Shown piece by piece: positions 10,481-19,960 of a stretch of 64,000 bases of DNA. Location of the stretch: assembly GCA_015956445.1 (NCBI GenBank), contig WIUZ02000008.1:1550001-1614000 (forward strand). The letters are read 5' to 3'. Each line of letters starts with the position of its first letter. The first letter of the stretch is position 1. Under the pieces are notes generated by a model. It saw nothing but the letters and a program-made list of their open reading frames with translations. It was not told where the DNA came from and searched no databases. The position numbers were made by a program, and so were the translations under genes. Source of the stretch: Thelephora terrestris. Its lineage: Eukaryota; Basidiomycota; Agaricomycetes; Thelephorales; Thelephoraceae.

Positions 10481-12084
10481 TCAAGCCGATAGGAAGAGAC
10501 TCCTTCGAGCGGACCGATCAGCCTCCCAGATGTCACCGAACTGCTGAACACCTGGTCCCACATCTCCATCACCGGGTGACTGCTCGACAGTACTGTCGAC
10601 GTAGTCGGCAAGCGACCCTCCGTCTCCCTCGTCGGACCCCTGGGTGGGATCCTGTCTTGCGAGGCGAAGCTGGTGTCGGAGTTGGATCTCGGACTCAACC
10701 TGTCGGTAAGGACGGTGGACCCGATATCGGAATCCTCGCTCCTCACCTCGACCAGAGAGGTCACCATCCGACTCAACTGGTCGAGGGTAAGGGTTAGCCG
10801 ATGGAGCCATGCGATGAGCAGGACGGCGTCGAGAGCGCTTGCATCGTTGCCCCTTAGTCACCGGACGTACCTCGGCGACCCTCGGAGCATCTTTAGCTCG
10901 GTCAACCTCCATGACCTCATCCTCGATCTTCACCAACTGATGGATCGGCTGCAAGACGCAGCGCCCACAGTTCTCCTTGTCGGAAGCGGCCAAGGTGGAA
11001 GCCGGACCTGGAGTCGGAACGGGAACCGCGTTCTCGATCGGAGGCGTCGCATAGGACGACGGGTTAGGCGATGGGAGTACCACCTCGTCGGCGTACTCCA
11101 ACTCGAACGGAACATCGGCGGTCCCCTGACCAACCAATTTGGGACCCTCCTTGCAGTTACAGGTTTTGTCCTGCAAAGACTCGACCTGCGCTGTCAACAC
11201 AGCCACCACGTTCTCGAGTTCTTCGGTCTAGGAAATGTCAGCTTCCATCATTCTAAGCAATGATGAAAGCAGCATTACCTTTTCATCCCTTCTGGCTAAT
11301 GCCCCCTTAATGTTGTTGTCCCGAACCTTCAACCCTGCAATCAACTCCTGATGGTTGGCGACCATCGCCTCCAACGCCTCGTTCGTCCCTTGTTGAAAGG
11401 CAGCCAAGGTCTCCTTCATCTGAAGACCCTCCGCCGACAGACGAAGGACGTCTGCCTTCGCCTCCTTCACCTCGTGCTCCAAACGTTCAACCTAGGCAAT
11501 TTGATTAGTCGAGAGTCATACTCGAATATTCAAATGGAGAACCTACCTTGCTCTCCCCCTCCCGAACGAGCGACCACAACAACGACGTGGCGGCAGTGGC
11601 ATGACGGACGGCCCGAGGAACGGTTGCTCCGTGCTCCAACAGGTCCTGATCGTAGATTCCCCTCTGCAGGGTGTACCAGAGCTCCTTCTTGATCGGATGC
11701 TCCAACTCTCCGAACCTACCCCTCATCCGGAAGGCCACCTTCTCGGCGATGATCGTACGGACCCAGAGCTCGTCATCCCAGGTCAACCCCATCAAATGAG
11801 GCATCGTCTCCCGGAGACGTTCGGCGTCCACTTCTGTGACGACCTCCAAGATCTAGAAGCTGTTAGCTGGACATCAACGCCCAAAAGAACGTAACCTCTA
11901 CCTAGAGGAAGGCGTTAGGGCAAATATACTAAGCTCTAGGTCTCCCCCATACCTGATCATCCGTGGTATAGGGAGTCCCAGCCGCACAGGCATAGGTCTT
12001 GCGAGCGGCGGCACGACGATCAATACGGGAGATGGTGGAGATGCTGTTGGCAACTTTGTAGGTATAGTTGTTGGGGAAGGACAT
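10481..12084 (-). CDS. Unknown 464-residue coiled-coil protein, four exons, inside the nested element
   Basis: Four exons join without breaking frame, all at phase 0: 12084-11953, 11852-11547, 11491-11279 and 11227-10481. Introns are 52-100 bp with GT..AG ends. The N-terminus begins MSFPNNYTYKVANSIS. Exon 2 is a compact helical segment with a WDDELWVR motif. Exon 3 is almost wholly coiled coil. Exon 4 continues the coil and then becomes Pro- and Arg-rich with a small CxCK..C patch, the segment KIEDEVMEV, and an acidic tail. A TATAAG lies about 70 bp upstream (12153-12158). No enzyme motif is visible. The layout, including the intron in the coil, parallels the gene at 2543-2776/15124-15838. 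It could be a gag-like or captured host gene. Confidence 0.65.
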
Positions 12085-12152
12085 GTTTTGGTAAGATGAT
12101 GGGGAAGTTGCTGGTGTTGCTGATCAAGGATGGCTCCAAGAAGACGTCCTTC

Positions 12153-12158
12153 TTATAG
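12153..12158 (-). promoter_or_regulatory. TATA-like box of the embedded gene
   Basis: TATAAG on the - strand sits about 70 bases before the chosen ATG (12084), a usual distance for a fungal TATA box. It supports that start and independent transcription of the embedded gene. Confidence 0.4.
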
Positions 12159-12986
12159 CCTAGATCGGTGATCCTTCACGTGACCTACCTCGACGAACCT
12201 CATTGGTCCGGGTCACATCAACTTCCGCCCCTGTACCATCATCGTTGGCTTACTACATCAAGCTGACACCTCAGCCCGCGGGACGGCCTTGGAAGAACTT
12301 CGTTCCGGAACGCCTAGAACGCGCGCGCACTAAAAATAGGTCTCAAGACCCTGATGACCCCTTTATGACATCACGAACCCCTTTTACGACCCCCCCCATG
12401 ACTTTACGATTACGACCAACCCTGGACCCTGATCACACACGTGGACAGTCACATCACAGTCTCCTATCCGGAGGAAGGAATCGCCGTTATTCGGAAGGAG
12501 TGCCTTAGACTCTTTCTGGTTAGCCAAGCGAATGTGGAGTAGCCGTTAGCGTGAAACGCCGGCGAATCTGTAATCCCTCATGTCCCATGAGTCTAGGCTC
12601 GACCTCCTCATGTTCGGACGTACGTTGAGGTTGCCACTAGTCCGTGATGCTGTTACCGCCTACAGACAACAAGGGATGTTTGCATGGCTCTACTCCCGAA
12701 TCCGCTGGTATAACTATGTAAAGGGAGATTGCCACCTGACCCTTGGGTGTGATTCCCAGGTACGAACTTTCATGACCCCATGCCCCTTTTTCTTTCAGGA
12801 CTAGTGTTATCTTTACCCCTATGTTTCATGCGGACATTCCTTATCTTTTATGCAATCCTTCACACGCTAGTAAGGCCCTTTGTCCTTTATCTTCCCACGC
12901 GTCACATTTGTTCGCTTCCCTTACTTAGCGTTCTCACACTCCTTATCTCCCTTTGTTCTGGACTTGATAAGGGTATAGTAGGGTAT

Positions 12987-13015
12987 TGACGTCATGGCCA
13001 CTCCTTTAGTATAAG
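12987..13015 (+). promoter_or_regulatory. CRE palindrome and TATA box near the right end of the nested element
   Basis: TGACGTCA (12987-12994), the consensus site of CREB/ATF-type bZIP factors, is followed 15 bp later by TATAAG (13010-13015) in + orientation. About 450 bp remain to the CA end, which fits the R-U5 part of an LTR. This is position-based inference. Confidence 0.4.
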
Positions 13016-15123
13016 TAGCAACTGTGGCTGTATCGTAGTACCTTAGTTTTGTTACCTCAGGAAATCCTCTGCCCTTCTCAGCCCAGTTGCAGTTAAGGTC
13101 AAGTCAGAGTTTCTTGTTTGATCCAAGACATCCCCCATCTGCTCTCCCTCCCGCTCTGCGCGTCAACTGCGCCTCGTAGCTATAGACTCTCCGAAGTCAT
13201 ATTAGAACACCTCGAGCGTCCAGTCGATCAACTGGTGGAGTCATCAATCCTGTTGTAGGGATCAACCCTTGCTTGTTAAACCGAACGAAGTACGGTTTAG
13301 GTTGGGTTTCTCTTTAGGATTTCGACCTGACTTGCAGTGACCTCGGACAACCTACCGGAAGAATAGAGACGTGATCGTTCTCTCACAAGCTAGTCGGACT
13401 AGTGAGTACTCTGCGGAGTCGGCTCAGTGAACTGGTAGTTGTTGGGGTAGAGTGGCCCTGACAATATCCTGCACCCACCGTCCTTCTTTACCGACCCAAA
13501 ACCAGACGAAGTAGGCACCAACCCCGAGGACGAAGAATCCGACGAAAAGCGAATCACCCTGGACCCATTCAACATCGAGACTACCCTAGGAGCCTGCTAC
13601 CGAGTCTTCACCGACCCAAACACCACCCACACCAAAACGACCCTTCGAGCTCCAAGAACGACGGACGTCCGAAACCAACCGACCATCATATACACCGACG
13701 GTTCATGCATGAACAACGGCCAAGCCTCGGCCCAAGCAGGAAGCGGAATCTGGTACAAAGACGGAGACCCACGAAACGCCAGCCTAAAAGTCCCCGGCCC
13801 CGACCAGTCGAACCAAACCGGCGAGCTATACGCCATCCTCCACACACTGAGAACCACACCGACTGACCAAAGCATCACCATCAAAACCGACTCCAAATAT
13901 GCCGTCCTTGGTCTCACCACCTACCGAGAAGATTGGGAAAACCATGGATGGATGCATCAAAAACACGCCGGCATATTCAAAGCGATCACCTCATGGACGA
14001 GACACCGCAGCAACACCACCCAACTAGTGTGGGTAAAAGGCCACAACGGCATAAGAGGCAACGAAGAGGCAGACAAACTCGCAGGTGAAGGAGCCCTGAG
14101 AGAGCCCCAACCAGAAAACATAGACACTAGCTACCCCACAAATAATATCCCCTCAGGCGCAAAACTCGCGTCCCTCTCCCAAAAAGATTTCTACAAAGGC
14201 ATCAAGAAATTAAAACCCCCCCCCACCCAGAAGGAGCTCCGAAATCAACCTAGGAAGAATCCAAGCATGCGCCGAAGCCTACTACAACACATCCCCCACA
14301 AACGAAACAATATGGAGATCGACTAAACACAAGGACCTAACGAAGAAAACGAGGGAATTCCTATGGAAAACCACCCATGACGCCTTCAAAATAGGCAAGT
14401 TCTGGGACCACATCCCGGAATACGAACACAGAGGTATATGCGCACACTGCGATACCACAGAATCCATGGAACATATCCTCACCGAATGCTCAATACCCGG
14501 CAGAGAACAGATATGGTCGCTCGCAAACGAGCTACTGGCAAAACGCACACAAACACGCATCCCAACAAACTACGGCGCCCTAATCGCATGCTGCCTCACA
14601 GACTTCAAAAAAGAAAACGGGAAGTCAGACGTAGGCCTCAACCGACTCTACCGCATCATCGTATCCGAATCAATGTACGTGATCTGGACGATAAGATGCG
14701 AACGCGCCATCGCGTGGAACAACGACCCGAACAAACTTCACTCAGCAACCGAGATACATAACAAGTGGCTCCAGGCAATAAACACGAGACTAAAGATAGA
14801 TAGCATACACACCAACCAGAAAATATTCGCGAAAAAAGCGATCAAAGCTAAACTAGTCCTTCGAACCTGGGATAACTGCCTCAAAGACAACCTACATGAG
14901 ACACGAAACTGGTGCGGAAAAACGGGGGTTTTAGTGGGTATAGCGCCGAAGCGTCCACCGGGCAGGAACAGATAACTTCCGACCCACTCCCGGCGCGAGC
15001 CCCACACTCAGTCCACCCGACTAGTGCGTAAGTGCATTTCCTCCGGGTGTCATATAGAGCAACCGCGGCTCTAACAAATGACCAGCAATAGCTACTCCAA
15101 AAAAAAAAAAAAAAAAAAAAAAA

Positions 15124-16013
15124 GAGAATTGGAAGGAAGATATGCAAGGCGTTATCCACAGGCAGGAAGATAGTATCGTTCGGCAGGGCGCCAATATCGA
15201 TTTGTTGAAGGGAGAGTTGACCACTCTCAAGGATTTGGTCCGGGCTCTGATTACCAAAACTGGAGAATTGGAAGACCATAAGGTAACGAGTAGGGATAGA
15301 AGATGTTTTGTTATCATTCTAACCCTTCTTGTTTTTAGGTTCGCCTTACTCGTCGTATCTCCGAGTTGACCGGAGAAGTCCGGGATCTCCAGAGGAGGTG
15401 TAACAGGCCGGAGGTCCAAGTCGAGGAAGAAGAGTTGGAAGTTCTGGAGCAGGCTGAGTCTCCGCCTGCTCATTTGGTGGTCCAGTACAAAAATAGGTTG
15501 GTTCCTATTGATGATGAAGTTGTTGAGATCCAGGAGGAGGAGTTCTACAGGAACGTCAGAGTTGTTCGTAGGGACACTCCTGTTCCTCGTAGGAGGATGA
15601 CTCCCCTGATCACGGTTACGGATACGACTTTGCCGAGGAACCAATGGCCGGCTCTGGAGTTCGATCCGTATGCCGAGTTTGTTTGATTTGGAACCGAACT
15701 CTGATACCGAGCTTCCAGATTACGGGGATTTATCGGACGTGGACCCGAATGAGATCCGGGAGCAGAACTGGGCGAATGAGGAGTTGGTGAGGACGGCCTT
15801 GGAGGCAATACAAAGGATTCGCAGAGATATTGATTAGATAACTCTTTTGTATTGTGGCGTCCTTATAATCAATCTTCTTTCTTGTTTATTGTGTATGATC
15901 CATGAGTCATAAAACATAATGGTTTTTGTAAGTCCAATCCAAGGGTCAGATTAATAAGCCGGTTGACTTCTGCGAGAGGTCAGCGCGCGACACTTATTAA
16001 TACATCCCTTGTT
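15124..16013 (+). pseudogene. Copy 2 of the unknown coiled-coil gene, 3' part after the LINE
   Basis: The frame continues from the split exon through GAGAATTGGAAGGAAGAT into a coiled-coil segment. A short intron follows (about 15281-15338, GTAACG..TTTTTAG), then the exon shared with copy 1 containing VPIDDEVVEIQEEEFYRN. A 2-base deletion against copy 1 near 15683 creates a TGA at 15684-15686. Past this lesion the original frame runs on to a TAG at 15836-15838 and encodes a C-terminal helix that copy 1 has lost. The flank to 16013 matches the flank of copy 1. The gene is thus broken by the LINE and by a frameshift. Function is unknown. Confidence 0.6.
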
Positions 16014-16330
16014 GTCGGTAGCCTGAATATCTACTAGTCGTCCAGGGGCAACGGAGGGCCAGGTAGGGGGGATCTTCGTACGAAGGTCCACCGGTACATG
16101 TTCACGTATTATACCTCAGGTCTTCTGGGGTATCTTGATTAGTAGCACGTTCCATGTATTGGACTTTGAATTGTTAGGCATAGGGCATATGGCATAATAA
16201 ACAGTTTACCGCCGTGTTTAGGGCAGGACCCCAACTGACTTAGTGGTGATGAGGCGTTAAAATAAGGAAATAAAAGGGGGTAAACGGCGAAATCATCACA
16301 GGTCATGGGCCATACGGCGTGACAAAATCC

Positions 16331-16948
16331 CATGACCCATGGGCCATACGTCGCCGTACGACAGGTACAAATCCCCATGACCCATGGACCGTACAATGGT
16401 GTGTGGGCCCCATGACCCATGGGTTGTACGGTGCTGTATGACAGTATGCCCTGCCCATGACCCATGGGTCGTACGGCACTGTACGGGGGTTTGCCCTACC
16501 CATGACCCATGGAGCGTACGGCGCCGTACGGTGGTTTGCCCTGCCCATGACCCATGGAGCGTACGGCGCCGTAGTGGTTTGCCCTACCCATGACCCATGG
16601 GTTGTATGGTGCCGTACGGGGGTTTGCCCTACCCATGACCCATGGAGCATACGGTGCCGTATGACAGTTTGCTCTACCCATGACCCATGGGGCGTACGGC
16701 ACCGTACGACAGTATGCCCTGCCCATGACCCATGGGTCATACGGCGCCGTATGATGGTATGCCCTGCCCATGACCCATGGGTCATACGGCGCTGTATGAT
16801 GGTATGCCCTGCCCATGACCCATGGGTCGTACGGCGCCGTATGGGGGTTTGCCCTACCCATGACCCATGGGTTCTACGGCGCCGTACGGTGGTTTGCCTT
16901 GCCCATGACCCATGGGTTGTACGGTGCCGTACGGTGGATTACCTCGAA
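16331..16948 (+). repeat. 45-bp tandem array, left arm
   Basis: About 13-14 units with starts at 45-bp steps (for example 16456, 16501, 16546, 16634, 16679, 16724, 16769, 16814, 16859, 16904; one unit is 43 bp). Each carries CCCATGACCCATGG and the palindrome TACGGCGCCGTA or a variant. Because 45 is divisible by three, several frames stay open and give artificial 15-residue repeat ORFs on both strands. Confidence 0.95.
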
Positions 16949-17125
16949 AAGAATATTTAATGGATTACCTAATAAGGAACTATATGATGGATTACCTAAA
17001 AAAGAAATATCTGATGAATTACCTAAAAGGAAATATTTGATGGATTACCTAAAAAGAAAATTTTGCTTGACTGCCTAAAAGAGAAATAGTTGATGGATTA
17101 CCTAAAAAGGAAATATCTGATTGAT
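16940..17125 (+). repeat. 27-bp repeat array, left arm (degenerate)
   Basis: About six units of the type GGATTACCTAAAAAGGAAATATTTGAT with point and length variation. They are the reverse complement of the more regular array in the right arm. Confidence 0.8.
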
Positions 17126-17242
17126 TCTGGAAAACAGCAACATCCTAACCTAACCTCAAGGCACTGCCAGATCAGGAATCCATTCACCTCTTGCATTATT
17201 TTTCTGTTTGTAGTCCTGACTAACCCAAAGTGGTTAAGCTAA

Positions 17243-17530
17243 CATCATCCAACCTAACCTAACCTAACTCAATTCAACCTAACCCAACCTAACCTAACCC
17301 AACCCAACCTAACCTAACCCAACCCAACCTAACCTAACCCAACCTAACCTAACCTAACCTAACCTAACCTAACCTAACCTAACCTAACCTAACCTAACCT
17401 AACCTAACCTAACCTAACCTAACCTAACCTAACCTAACCTAACCTAACCCAACCTGAAATGACCTAACCTAACCCTCACCTAACCTAACCCAACCTGAAA
17501 TAGCCAACCTTACCCATTTCAACCTAACCT
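17243..17530 (+). repeat. (CCTAA)n / (TTAGG)n array, left arm
   Basis: Pentanucleotide AACCT repeats, with about 22 perfect units in a row at 17341-17449 and interrupted units on both sides. The pentamer TTAGG is the telomere repeat of many arthropods; most fungi use TTAGGG. Here it is interstitial and inside a foldback arm, so it is best treated as a microsatellite. Confidence 0.95.
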
Positions 17531-18313
17531 AACCTGCAGTGGTCTATCCAACCTGACTATAGCTTTGCCTAAGCTGACCCATGACAAACAAGTCCTAACT
17601 TAAACTTGACCTTGCCTAGTACACCAACATGTAACATGGGTTACAGGAATGCAGTGCAAAGTGCATACCCCTTGGGGGACCTCCATCTGTATTTAGCCAT
17701 AAGCTGGCTATCACTTGAACACACCTAATAAGCTGGACCTACCAGTTGGTGGACCTGCAAGCCAAAAGGTCCTTGGACTGGTATTCCATAAAAGATTCTG
17801 CCACTCAATTACCACCAACCACATTCACAAAACATCTCTTGCCCAGGCCAAAACTCAGCAACAACTCAAATTTACCTACCTGACCAGACCCAGAATCCAG
17901 CTGGGTGTGTTCCTCCACATTACAGGCCCACAGACCTATAGACTTATGAATTAACGAGTCCACTGGGTCATAGGTTCAGCCAGGTGGATTGGCTTTATTT
18001 GTCATCAAGTTACTATCTGGTACAAGAGAGGTGAATATGGTTGAGTGGCAGGCACAGCTCATGGAATATAGTCCATGGACCTGTTGGCTTGCAGGTCTAC
18101 CAACTGGTAGGTCCAGCTTAGTAGGTGTGTTCAAGTGATAGCCAGCTTATGGCTAAATACAGGTGGAGGTCCCCCAAGGGGTATGCACTTTGCACTGCAT
18201 TCCTGTAACCCATGTTACATGTTGGTGTGCTAGGCAAGGTCAAGTTTAAGTTAGGACTTGTTTGTCATGGGTCAGCTTAGGCAAAGCTATAGTCAGGTTG
18301 GATAGACCACTGC

Positions 18314-18432
18314 AGGTTAGGTTAGGTTGAAATGGGTAAGGTTGGCTATTTCAGGTTGGGTTAGGTTAGGTTAGGTTAGGTTAGGTTAGGTTGGGTTAGG
18401 TTGAATTGAGTTAGGTTAGGTTAGGTTGGATG
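18314..18432 (-). repeat. (TTAGG)n array, right arm
   Basis: Mirror of the left-arm array but much shorter, with about six perfect units at 18359-18392 plus diverged ones. The copy-number difference contrasts with the near identity of the flanking arms and points to recent expansion or contraction. Confidence 0.9.
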
Positions 18433-18561
18433 ATGTTAGCTTAACCACTTTGGGTTAGTCAGGACTACAAACAGAAAAATAATGCAAGAGGTGAATGGAT
18501 TCCTGATCTGGCAGTGCCTTGAGGTTAGGTTAGGATGTTGCTGTTTTCCAGAATCAATCAG

Positions 18562-18900
18562 ATATTTCCTTTTTAGGTAATCCATCAACTATTTCTCTTT
18601 TAGGCAGTCAAGCAAAATTTTCTTTTTAGGTAATCCATCAAATATTTCCTTTTTAGGTAATCCATCAAATATTTCCTTTTTAGGTAATCCATCAAATATT
18701 TCCTTTTTAGGTAATCCATCAAATATTTCCTTTTTAGGTAATCCATCAAATATTTCCTTTTTAGGTAATCCATCAAATATTTCCTTTTAGGTAATTCATC
18801 AAATATTTCTTTTTTAGGTAATCCATCATATAGTTTCTTATTAGGTAATCTATCATATAGTTCCTTATTAGGGAATCCATTAAATATTCTTTTCGAGGTA
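18562..18900 (+). repeat. 27-bp repeat array, right arm
   Basis: Seven or more units of the type AATCCATCAAATATTTCCTTTT(T)AGGT in a row, becoming degenerate toward 18900. Earlier copies of the same unit lie near 1297-1340. Confidence 0.9.
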
Positions 18901-18904
18901 ATCC

Positions 18905-19460
18905 ACCGTACGGCACCGTATAACCCATGGGTCATGGGCAAGGCAAACCACCGTACGGCGCCATATGCTCCATGGATCATGGGCAGGGCAAACCACCGTA
19001 CGGCGCCGTACGCTCCATGGGTCATGGGTAGGGCAAACCCCCGTACGGCACCATACGACCCATGGGTCATGGGTAGGGCAAACTCCAATATGGCGCCATA
19101 CGACCCATGGGTCATGGGCAGGGCATACCACCGTATGGTGCCGTACAACCCATGGGTCATGGGTAGGGCATACCACCGTACGGTGCTGTACGCTCCATGG
19201 GTCATGGGCAGTGTGGATGGCTGTCTAGCACCACCGTACGGCCCATGGGTCATGAAGGGCATATCACCGTACGGCATCATACAACCCATGGGTCATGGAC
19301 AGGCCATACTGTCATACAGCACCGTACAACCCATGGGTCATGGGGCCCACACACCATCGTACAGTCCATGGGTCATGGGGATTTGTACCTGTCGTACGGC
19401 AACGTATGGCCCATGGGTCATGGGATTTTGTCACACTGTACAGTCCATGGATCATGGGGG
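18905..19460 (-). repeat. 45-bp tandem array, right arm
   Basis: About 12 units, the inverted counterpart of the array at 16331-16948, with the same CCCATGGGTCATGGG core and GGCGCC-centred palindromes. Unit spacing becomes irregular toward the outer end. Confidence 0.92.
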
Positions 19461-19469
19461 AAAAGTAGC

Positions 19470-19960
19470 TGAATGGGCTCCGGCTGGGGGGTGTGCCATG
19501 CTCCTCTGGGTTGGTATCAGCTCTCTTCCTCTTGCTGGTCTGCTGGTCGGATAGTTTGTTGGTGTTCATGGAGGAGGTATTCTCCAAGGCCACGTAGTGG
19601 TTCTGGCTAGGAAGTTGGCTGCAGCGGCTGCTCCTAGCCAGGGTATTTGGGTTGGTGGACAGTCCGATGAGGCTCTGGTGTTTGGAGTCAGTCATGATAG
19701 ATAGGTTTGTGAGCGTGAGGGGTCTGTAGCTTTGTTCTGGTTGGGGTGGGACTTTGTTATTAGAGGGAGAGGGGGGTTGGGGGGCAGCGGGTTTTGGCTT
19801 TGGCTTTTTGAGGGATTTTCGTTTCCTACCTGGTTTGTTTTTTGCCATGGGGGGTGGGGGTTGGGGTGCTCGTGGTCTGGTTAGAAGGGGGGGGATGTGA
19901 GTGCTTTTATGTGCTTTACCTCGTGTGAGGAGGGAATTTGTGGGTCGTGGCACGTAGGTG
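19470..19960 (-). pseudogene. LINE ORF1 fragment, second copy of the LINE family
   Basis: On the - strand the frame from about 19950 to 19470 encodes a basic N-terminus (MAKNKPGRKRKS) and a Pro-rich region. It then reaches SKRKRADTNPEEHGTPPS, close to TKRKRADTNPDDQGTPSP of the LINE at 3600-3660. Homology stops at the outer end of the foldback element, so that element inserted here or recombination cut the LINE. The continuation of ORF1 is not present on the far side (16014-16306). Confidence 0.75.

Larger units (their letters stand above)
10160..13463. mobile_element. 3.3-kb TG..CA element nested in LINE ORF2, with an embedded antisense gene
   Basis: The insertion has 7-bp perfect inverted ends, TGTCAGG at 10160-10166 and CCTGACA at 13457-13463. 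It is flanked by ATATC duplicated at 10155-10159 and 13464-13468. Its removal joins ORF2 in frame. These are LTR-element hallmarks, yet I find no long direct repeat between the two ends. It therefore looks like one very long LTR or a large non-autonomous derivative. Near its right end are a CRE palindrome TGACGTCA (12987-12994) and TATAAG (13010-13015) on the + strand, a promoter-like arrangement. The left half holds a spliced gene on the - strand (10481-12084). Confidence 0.85.
6425..14975 (+). pseudogene. LINE ORF2: APE endonuclease, reverse transcriptase, RNase H, zinc motif; interrupted
   Basis: The open frame runs from 6425 (first ATG about 6590) to the nested element at 10160 and resumes in the same frame at 13469. 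The APE-like endonuclease shows LNMRG, QEAH, LGDFNVV, SRIDRIYI and TDHWLVS. The RT shows KAAGLDGIP, NYRPITVLN, GVRQGDGLS and the catalytic FADD motif (about 8990). A Cys-rich patch precedes the insertion. RNase H shows YTDGSC, the GELYAI glutamate, TDSKY and NEEAD (13690-14090). After a frameshift at the C9 run (14216-14224) the C-terminus has C-x2-C-x7-H-x4-C (about 14440-14480) and ends at 14975. It served target-primed reverse transcription. Confidence 0.92.
2777..15123 (+). mobile_element. Non-LTR retrotransposon (LINE) with APE endonuclease, RT and RNase H, carrying two nested insertions
   Basis: The element lies between perfect 17-bp direct repeats (2760-2776 and 15124-15140) and ends in 25 A residues (15099-15123), which is the signature of target-primed reverse transcription. 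It encodes ORF1 with a CCHC knuckle and ORF2 with APE-type endonuclease, reverse transcriptase, RNase H and a C-terminal Cys/His motif. This domain set is known from Tad/I-like fungal LINEs, but clade placement needs phylogeny. Without the insertions at 4261-5381 and 10160-13463 it would be about 7.9 kb and full length. It is inactive now: both ORFs are split by insertions and two frameshifts lie in C runs. Confidence 0.95.
16306..19452. mobile_element. Foldback-type element: large inverted repeat with tandem-repeat arms
   Basis: The left arm (about 16306-17763) and right arm (about 18086-19452) are reverse complements around a roughly 320-bp centre that is itself partly complementary. The part from 17115 to 17235 pairs with 18423-18545 with no difference that I can find. 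The part from 17530 to 17763 pairs with 18086-18320 with about four mismatches. From outside to inside each arm has a 45-bp tandem array, a 27-bp array, a unique stretch and TTAGG repeats. Long inverted repeats made of tandem units are the definition of foldback (FB) elements. No transposase is visible. Array copy numbers differ between arms. Confidence 0.85.

Noticed and set aside
10160-13463. Complete LTR retrotransposon with two LTRs
   Set aside because: No long direct repeat is shared by the left end (10160-10450) and the right end (12780-13463), and no gag, protease, integrase or RT motif is present inside.
13709-14326. Independent RNase H gene
   Set aside because: It is the in-frame continuation of LINE ORF2 after removal of the nested element, and is followed by the frameshifted C-terminus.
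16331-16948. Regular direct repeats reminiscent of a CRISPR array
   Set aside because: Units are contiguous 45-bp repeats with no unique spacers, the context is a eukaryotic foldback element, and an inverted copy lies 2 kb away.
16303-16960. Long repeat-protein ORFs (periodic MTHGS/WVMGRA peptides) on both strands
   Set aside because: They arise because the repeat unit is divisible by three; equal openness on both strands and in both arms argues against coding.
17341-17449. A chromosome end (telomere)
   Set aside because: The array is internal, mirrored within an inverted repeat, and is TTAGG rather than the TTAGGG usual for these fungi; ordinary genes continue on the right.
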